A stretch of DNA of 64,000 nucleotides from Ipomoea triloba (taxonomy: Eukaryota > Streptophyta > Magnoliopsida > Solanales > Convolvulaceae). Location: positions 9,798,638 to 9,862,637 of the forward strand of contig NC_044927.1 of assembly GCF_003576645.1 (NCBI RefSeq), read 5' to 3'. Each line of letters opens with the position of its first letter. Position 1 is the stretch's first letter. Made by a program: the position numbers and the translations under genes. This document shows positions 58,492 through 64,000 of the stretch, in pieces. The notes beneath the pieces are model-generated. The model saw only the letters and a program-made list of their open reading frames with translations. It made no database searches and was not told the origin of the DNA.

Positions 58492-58790
58492 ATCGGGCTA
58501 CCCGATCTCACATGGAGCTCCATGCTTTTTCGAGAACTGTGCAATGGGTGCCCGGTCCCAACGGGATAGATCTCTCCTTTTCTCATTCCCCAAGATAACC
58601 TCATCGGGCTACCCGACTTCACATGGATATCCATGCTTTTTCGAAGACGGTGCAATGGGTGCCCGAATCTCAGCGGAATGGCTCTCTTCAATTTTCTCAT
58701 CTCCCAAGACCTCGTATCGGGGCAACCGACTTCACGTGGATCTCCACGCTTTTTCGAAGACAGTGCGATGGTTGCCCCTAACTTGCCCTA
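58492..58790. repeat. Three ~110-bp tandem units with conserved nested dyads
   Basis: Units start at 58492, 58602 and 58715. Each has an outer stem (GGGCTACCC 58495 with GGGTGCCC 58546; GGGCTACCC 58606 with GGGTGCCC 58657; GGGGCAACC 58719 with GGTTGCCCC 58770). This encloses an inner palindrome (CATGGAGCTCCATG 58511, CATGGATATCCATG 58622, CGTGGATCTCCACG 58735). Stem sequences differ between units but pairing is kept, and CTTTTTCGA follows each inner dyad. The + strand frame also repeats a SGYPxSHG peptide in units 1 and 2, but unit 3 is out of frame. Confidence 0.85.
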
Positions 58791-59257
58791 GCGAGACGGT
58801 TCATCTTTTTCATATCCTAAGGTGGCCACATTGGGCTCTTTTGGGGTTTTTGGCCTCATTGGGCTTTTTTGAACAACTTAAAGTAAAGCATCACCTTCAC
58901 AACCCCACACTACACCTTCGGGAGAGCAAAACAAAGAAAATTAGGTTCAATTCCGGGCTTAGTAAGCATTATATTACTAGGTTTGATAGGTGCACACTCC
59001 CACTTCGTTACCTCCTTGACTATGGTCCGGGTTAAATGAGAGGTGAATATCACACAATCAAGCAACAATTCGTCAAATTTAAACAAAAGTATAAGAATTT
59101 TCTTCCACGGGATAGTCCTAATTGAGAAACAAGGGTTCATTCAAAACACACATTTTCCCAAAATAGATTAAACAATGTATTCATTTCAAACATATCCAAC
59201 ATTCTAAGTCAAGCAATACTTTTGCAAATCAAAGTCTTCAAGCACAAAGGTGCTTCT

Positions 59258-59358
59258 CTTTCCACACTTTAAAACGAACATCGTCCTCGATGTTCACACT
59301 AAACACAAGGTGGACAAGTCAAAGGTCTCCACATAACTATGCCCCTTTCCACACTTTA
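59258..59358 (-). promoter_or_regulatory. PPT-like plus hairpin module 2 and third purine tract
   Basis: + strand CTTTCCACACTTTAAAA, C, then the dyad GAACATCG-TCCT-CGATGTTC (8-bp stem, same TCCT loop). The tract repeats at about 59345 as CTTTCCACACTTTAAAAGTG, itself a dyad (CACACTTT/AAAGTGTG), and in shorter form near 59447. These are internal to the element. Confidence 0.7.
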
Positions 59359-59714
59359 AAAGTGTGTTATGGGCTAACGGATCACACAAACAAGCTTTTA
59401 TGAAGGATTTCAAACAAGCAATGCAATGTCACCATCTCCCGGTTTCCACACTTAAAAAGGCAAGCATATAGGCAATGAAAATAGGTAAGGGAGATAAAGA
59501 GACTCCCCTTAGCTCACTTTAAGTGCATTGCCTTTAATCATGGTGGGAAAGGCATAACCTCTTAGCGTTGAGCCATATATCAATTTCCCTACATCATCAA
59601 CAAACACATTGCAATACTACAAACCATATTAGAGAATTCAATTTCCATCAATGCAAAACTTATTGAAAGCAAAAGTAAACAACAAAAACAAAATGCATAA
59701 AAATGTAAGATAAC

Positions 59715-59732
59715 CTCGGGTTGCCTCCCGAG
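59715..59732. other. Hairpin just after the element's ORF
   Basis: CTCGGG-TTGCCT-CCCGAG is a 6-bp stem with 6-nt loop, 12 bp beyond the ORF stop. The minus strand reads GCGCTTCTCGGGAGGCAACC, a phrase I recall following coding regions in Athila/Tat elements. Confidence 0.65.
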
Positions 59733-59743
59733 AAGCGCTCCGT

Positions 59744-61567
59744 TTAACGTCCGTAGCCCGACGCCACTTTCGAACCTTCATTCCAACACACTTGGACGGG
59801 GACAAGTCCTTTTGCCCCATCCACTCTTTCCTCACGATATGCCCTCACATGCCGGGCATTGACAAACTCTTTTAATTCAATACATAGCATACTCTCTTCG
59901 AAAGATTGGCAACTATCCATGTCCACGAGTATGCTATTATCTTCCAACTTACCTCTTTTTTCATTTTTCTTCTTTTCACCAAACTCCTCTTCATCATTTC
60001 TCACTTTATCCTCAATTTCCTCCCTAACACTCTCATCACTTGTCTTTTTCTTGCCCTCAACCTCATCTTTTACATTTTCTTTTTCAACCCCTTCTTCTTC
60101 CTTACTTGACAAAACATCCCGTAGATCGCCACCCATTTCCTCCTTATCTTCACCAATCAACTCATGAATATATATAGCATCATCAAGACAATCGTCAAAG
60201 AAATTCACAAATTTAATATCATTCAAATCACTCAAGCTAGCATCACCATTCATATCATCATCACGACATATCTCATGCAAATCATTAGCAAGCTCATTTG
60301 ACAAAGATTCATCGAAAGTAAAAGACTCAAGACCATCATTATCGTCTAAAGGAACGAGAGAATTGTTTTCACAAGTATCAAAACAATTTTCATCATCATC
60401 ATCGAAGGAGTCAAATGAATCACTATCATTAAAGTCATAAGGGTTAAGAAAATTGACCTCATTATCAACATCTTCAATTATGCAATTATTTTCACTAGGC
60501 ATATCTACCACTTTTTCAACTCCATTATCAACACAATCAATATTAGCATTATCAAAATGAATAGGCACACCAATATCATCACAATCATCATTCTCATCAC
60601 ACATGTTGGCCCAAGATTTAGAAATTTTATCACCAAGAGTAGTGCTAACACTAATAGGGTCAAGTGTCTTACCACATGCAAGCTCAATAGTGTCACCACA
60701 TGACTTTTCCTCTTCCCACACTATCTCCACATCACCATCACCCTCCTTTTCCTCAACATTCTCATATTCTTGCTTCCACCCTTCCCTAATATTGGCCATT
60801 TCTTGCTTTAATTCTTCTATCCTTGCCAACATCTTGTTCTTCATGTCTTCCATGTTTTCCTCCTCATATGGTTGCATCATGTACTCCTCATTCTCATAGT
60901 GGTTGCANNNNNNNNNNNNNNNNNNNNNNNNNNNNNNNNNNNNNNNNNNNNNNNNNNNNNNNNNNNNNNNNNNNNNNNNNNNNNNNNNNNNNNNNNNNNN
61001 NNNNNNNNNNNNNNNNNNNNNNNNNNNNNNNNNNNNNNNNNNNNNNNNNNNNNNNNNNNNNNNNNNNNNNNNNNNNNNNNNNNNNNNNNNNNNNNNNNNN
61101 NNNNNNNNNNNNNNNNNNNNNNNNNNNNNNNNNNNNNNNNNNNNNNNNNNNNNNNNNNNNNNNNNNNNNNNNNNNNNNNNNNNNNNNNNNNNNNNNNNNN
61201 NNNNNNNNNNNNNNNNNNNNNNNNNNNNNNNNNNNNNNNNNNNNNNNNNNNNNNNNNNNNNNNNNNNNNNNNNNNNNNNNNNNNNNNNNNNNNNNNNNNN
61301 NNNNNNNNNNNNNNNNNNNNNNNNNNNNNNNNNNNNNNNNNNNNNNNNNNNNNNNNNNNNNNNNNNNNNNNNNNNNNNNNNNNNNNNNNNNNNNNNNNNN
61401 NNNNNNNNNNNNNNNNNNNNNNNNNNNNNNNNNNNNNNNNNNNNNNNNNNNNNNNNNNNNNNNNNNNNNNNNNNNNNNNNNNNNNNNNNNNNNNNNNNNN
61501 NNNNNNNNNNNNNTCCTCCTTGGTCTTCATAGTAATCCTCTTGTTGATATCTTGCTTGAGAATACAT
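59744..61567 (-). CDS. Long acidic ORF of the non-autonomous element (copy B of the Tyr-rich protein)
   Basis: One open frame of 607 codons including 202 unknown codons over the gap. It starts MYSQARYQQEDYYEDQGG, like copy A at 17346. After the gap come CNHYENEEYMMQPYEEEN, a Lys/Glu-rich likely coiled coil (MEDMKNKMLARIEELKQEMANI), then a strongly acidic region. That region shares GDTIEL, GKTLD, STTLG and VPIHFDNANI with copy A, followed by Asp/Asn-rich runs, a charged EEK repeat and an end block (VCWNEGSKVASGYGR). No catalytic motif, CCHC or membrane span is visible outside the gap; the Cys block of copy A would fall in the gap. The ORF follows LTR and PBS by about 230 bp. Function unknown; a Gag-like or chaperone role is a guess. 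Confidence 0.75.
   Translation of the reverse strand: MYSQARYQQEDYYEDQGGXXXXXXXXXXXXXXXXXXXXXXXXXXXXXXXXXXXXXXXXXXXXXXXXXXXXXXXXXXXXXXXXXXXXXXXXXXXXXXXXXXXXXXXXXXXXXXXXXXXXXXXXXXXXXXXXXXXXXXXXXXXXXXXXXXXXXXXXXXXXXXXXXXXXXXXXXXXXXXXXXXXXXXXXXXXXXXXXXXXXXXXXXXXXXXXXXXXXXXXXXXCNHYENEEYMMQPYEEENMEDMKNKMLARIEELKQEMANIREGWKQEYENVEEKEGDGDVEIVWEEEKSCGDTIELACGKTLDPISVSTTLGDKISKSWANMCDENDDCDDIGVPIHFDNANIDCVDNGVEKVVDMPSENNCIIEDVDNEVNFLNPYDFNDSDSFDSFDDDDENCFDTCENNSLVPLDDNDGLESFTFDESLSNELANDLHEICRDDDMNGDASLSDLNDIKFVNFFDDCLDDAIYIHELIGEDKEEMGGDLRDVLSSKEEEGVEKENVKDEVEGKKKTSDESVREEIEDKVRNDEEEFGEKKKNEKRGKLEDNSILVDMDSCQSFEESMLCIELKEFVNARHVRAYREERVDGAKGLVPVQVCWNEGSKVASGYGR
60908..61513. other. Assembly gap (606 N)
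   Basis: 606 N inside the long ORF of the non-autonomous element. 606 is divisible by three, so the frame is nominally kept, but the gap length may be an estimate. The missing part should hold most of the Tyr-rich and Cys-rich domains. Confidence 0.95.
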
Positions 61568-61780
61568 AATAGAGGATCAACCTATCAACACAAAGACAAG
61601 AGAGTGTTTTGCAACTAGAAGTAGTTGCAAGTGAGAGTAGTAGCAAATGAAATGACAAAAAGATTAAAATGTAAGCAAAGTAAATTGCAAAAATAGAAAG
61701 TAAATGGGGGGGGTTAGACTCTCTAACTTGAACACTTGCTCATGTTAATCCAAAGGCACTTACTACTCAAAAACCGATGC

Positions 61781-61800
61781 CATCCCCGGCAACGGCGCCA
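61781..61800 (-). other. Primer-binding site of the non-autonomous element
   Basis: Minus-strand TGGCGCCGTTGCCGGGGATG, two bases inside the 5' LTR. This is the tRNA-Asp-type PBS used by Athila-group elements (from memory). The + strand copy at 17116 has the same site in decayed form. Confidence 0.8.
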
Positions 61801-61802
61801 TT

Positions 61803-63366
61803 TGAAGGGTGTAGTTTTCGCGGTGGATGGAAAGTAATAGGTGGTAAAACGGGAAGAAGTTCCCGAGTATCGTTCTCAAAGGATGGCAAGGAGGGAATTC
61901 AAGCGGTAAGGAGATTAAGCACAAGAGTGTTTAGTGTTTGAAAGCTAACCCAAACATAGGTAAGAAAGGTGCATGAAACATAAGGAAAATAAGGAACAAA
62001 CAAAGGAAACAATTAAGTGGAAAGGAGGATTTGGATATTGCAACTCATATAGGTATCCTTGATTTCCTAAGATACTAGGCTAGCAACACTTAGATAATGA
62101 AAATGAGGCAAGACAACTATGCCAACGCCACTCTCGTGGTCATTGGCCTATCATCTAGTCCATAGTCCCATTCTCATGGCAACTAGGCTAGGTGAGGCAA
62201 ATTATCGAACACATGGTGTGCTATTTGCCTTCCAATCCCCCTTTTCTCAAAGGTGGGAAGGAAACGTGCTAGGCTAGGCTAAGGAGTATCCCTACTCTCG
62301 TAGGTGAGACTCCTTCTCCAAACACCTCTCATATAGGTTGATCATTCCCACACAAGAGTCAAAGAAGATCACCATTCACACAATCAAACTCATAATCAAA
62401 GCAATTGCAAAACCTAATTGATCAATTCAAAGCTCAAGAATATCCATACAACATTGCTCAATCCAAATCCACAAAGATCTATCTAATCATACTTGAAATT
62501 GAAATAGCAAAAGCAAAAGTAATGACAAGAAATTAAAAGGAAGACTTAGCTTGAAATTAAACCTTGAACTTGAAATTGAATGTAGATCTCAATCTTGCAA
62601 CAATGGAATTCTTCTCTAATTCTAATCTAAACTAAGAATTGCAATGTGGAGTGAATTGGGAATGTGGAGTGAATTGGGGGAGATCTCTCTAGGCTAATCC
62701 TAGAGAGAGAAATATTCTAAACTGATCTAAAATGAAAATGTGATGGATCTCTCCCCTGCAAAATGGCTCCATTCCCCTTTTAAATCTCGCAAAAACCGCC
62801 AAGTTCCGCGATGGACGCCAGGGTGGACGCGCGTCCACGGGCGCGTCCACTGCGATAAATGCTTCCAGACTTCAACTTCAGAGAGGGTTCTGATGGACGC
62901 CACCTTGGACGCGCGCGTCCACTGCGCGTCCACAGCAAAGCAAACCAAACTTCAGAGAGCTTAAAATTGGACGCGGGCGTCCAGGGCGCGTCCGCTTCGC
63001 GTCCACAGCAGACTTCGATTCTGCTGTGCGAGAATCAGAGAGCGAAAAGTTGGACGCAAGGGTGGACGCGCGTCCACTGCGCGTCCACTGAGCGTCCACA
63101 GTGCGTCCACTGAGCGTCCACGGTGCGTCCATGGTCATTTTGCACTCCAACTTCGACTCTTGAATCCTTCTCCGAAATCTAGCCATTTTCTGTCTTTAAA
63201 CACTTCGTTTTACCTACAAAACAATCGGTAAAGTGTGGAACGGGTACTAAAGACAATATAAAGCATTCTAGTGCAATTTAATACTAAAACATTCATAAAA
63301 GCTTTAACTTGTGCACTAGACGATCCGATAACAACCTTATAAAGATGGCATCTTTTGCACTTATCA
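61803..63366 (-). repeat. 5' LTR of the non-autonomous element
   Basis: 1564 bp, minus strand TGATAAGTGC...ACACCCTTCA. It contains its own GCGTCCAC array (62810-63135), including a run of ~11-bp units (GCGTCCACTGA, GCGTCCACAGT). The outer end touches TSD CCCGG. Confidence 0.9.
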
Positions 63367-63371
63367 CCCGG

Positions 63372-64000
63372 GTGAGTACTTTTGATCACAATGGAAACAA
63401 ACCTTTGTCCCTTCTTTCACGTATCTCAGCGGCAGTGTACTTCTTGATAAGTAGTGCTGGCGTTATATTCTATGGTGGAGCAGCGGAACTCGAAGCTTGA
63501 GGTATGCTTGTAATCCATGGTTGCCACCGATGTTCTCCCAATGGAGTTTGTAGCCGAGGGTTTCCCCGATTAGCCATGCGGGTTTTAGCTATAATCTCTG
63601 CATGTCGAGCTTCATGAGCCTTAGCCAATTTGAATGTCGCATCAACTGTGTCGGGTCTGACCATTAACAACTCCCTGTTCAAGTGAGGTTTTAAACCCCC
63701 AATGATGTACGAGACTAGTTGGTTCTCAGACACACCTATAACTCTGTTCATTAACTTTTCAAATCTGGCTTGAAACTCCATAACATCCCAGTCTGAATGA
63801 ACTTAGCCAATTCTGCAAGCGGGTCTTCATATTGGCTAGACCCGAATCGTTGTTCAATGTTTTCGAGGAAGTCATGCCAACCGTGGACGATGCGGTTTCT
63901 CTTCATCCACCGGTACCACTCGGAAGCGTGCCCTTCTAAACAGAAGCCTGCCATTTGCAAACGGTGAGGTTCAAGTGTTTGGTGATAGTCGAAATATTCC
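63372..64000 (-). pseudogene. Gag of the split Ty3-gypsy element (continues beyond window)
   Basis: Two minus frames, 63960-63751 (FCLEGHASEWYRWMKRN, DFLENIEQRFGSSQYEDP) and 63781-63470 (FEKLMNRVIGVSENQLVSYI, TVDATFKLAKAHEAR), are the retrotransposon Gag domain, broken by a frameshift near 63780. After a TAG at about 63470 the frame goes on with KKYTAAEIRERRDKGL and, after a small deletion, FHCDQKYSPG at about 63372-63400. This is the first half of a CCHC knuckle whose second half (GHCCRGR) lies at 54740-54756. The knuckle's first Cys appears lost in the frameshift. Confidence 0.85.

Larger units (their letters stand above)
54757..63366 (-). mobile_element. Large non-autonomous LTR retrotransposon (Athila/Tat-like ends) inserted in gypsy gag
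   Basis: TSD CCCGG at 54752-54756 and 63367-63371. LTRs read TGAAGGGTGTAG...CTTATCA on + (56526-58043 and 61803-63366; a partial repeat of the left LTR at 54757-55478 comes from the N-joined duplication). Minus-strand PBS: TGGCGCCGTTGCCGGGGATG at 61800-61781. PPT: AAAGTGTGGAAAGTT before TGATAAGTGC at 58043. The hairpin word GCTTGAGGACAAGC and GGGAGGCAACCC-type word are familiar from Athila/Tat elements (from memory). It has no gag, protease, RT or integrase; instead one long ORF and structured repeats. Without the duplicate it is about 6.8 kb. Confidence 0.9.

Noticed and set aside
59859..60167. Plus-strand Ser/Phe-rich frames opposite the acidic ORF
   Set aside because: Antisense of Glu/Asp codons gives Ser/Phe/Leu runs; the minus frame is the long one and has a homologous copy.

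Overview
This window is eukaryotic plant nuclear DNA. The evidence is spliced genes with GT/AG introns, AT-rich intergenic DNA, plant-type LTR retrotransposons, Helitrons, Mutator-like foldback elements and SINEs. The kinase gene looks most like group-A MAPKKs of asterids (tobacco SIPKK type, from memory), so I guess an asterid eudicot, possibly Solanales. The species cannot be fixed from this sequence alone.

Only two host genes look intact. One is a LURP-one-related (LOR) gene on + (25470-27488, three exons, 196 aa). The other is a group-A MAPKK of the MKK1/MKK2 type on - (37759-41376, eight exons, 354 aa). A decayed fragment of a second LOR gene lies at 50725-50875. Nearly everything else is mobile DNA.

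Layout: 1-10.4 kb holds LTR and gag fragments, SINEs, a foldback element and two near-perfect ~1.7 kb repeats, each joined by a single N (probably assembly artefacts). 10.4-16.2 kb holds a degenerate LTR element, a 2.07 kb non-autonomous LTR element with a perfect 5-bp TSD and internal minisatellites, and a 628 bp Mutator-like foldback with a 9-bp TSD. 16.2-25 kb holds a broken + strand copy of an unusual Tyr-rich/Cys-rich retrotransposon ORF, a gap, a SIRE-like 3' LTR with PPT and a broken ~1000-codon accessory ORF. 25-31.7 kb holds the LOR gene, a downstream minisatellite, and Mutator-like elements, one carrying a nested solo LTR. 31.9-36.3 kb is a young, complete Ty1-copia element with identical 125-bp LTRs but two amber stops. 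37.7-41.4 kb is the MAPKK gene. 42.2-49.3 kb is a Helitron cluster: repeated 5' heads, then a RepHel relic that lost its HUH/Tyr core. 50.9 kb to the window end is a decayed Ty3-gypsy element, split inside its Gag zinc knuckle by a large non-autonomous LTR element (TSD CCCGG).

The most interesting item is that last element (54757-63366, - strand). Its LTR ends, PBS and PPT resemble the Athila/Tat group, but instead of gag-pol it carries one long ORF for an unrecognised acidic protein, also found as the broken copy at 17.3-18.8 kb. Its 3' interior has repeated dyads whose stems change in a compensatory way while the fold is kept. These are three ~110-bp units with nested stems at 58.49-58.78 kb and two purine-tract-plus-hairpin modules at 58.05 and 59.26 kb. 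This suggests a structured RNA or DNA function.
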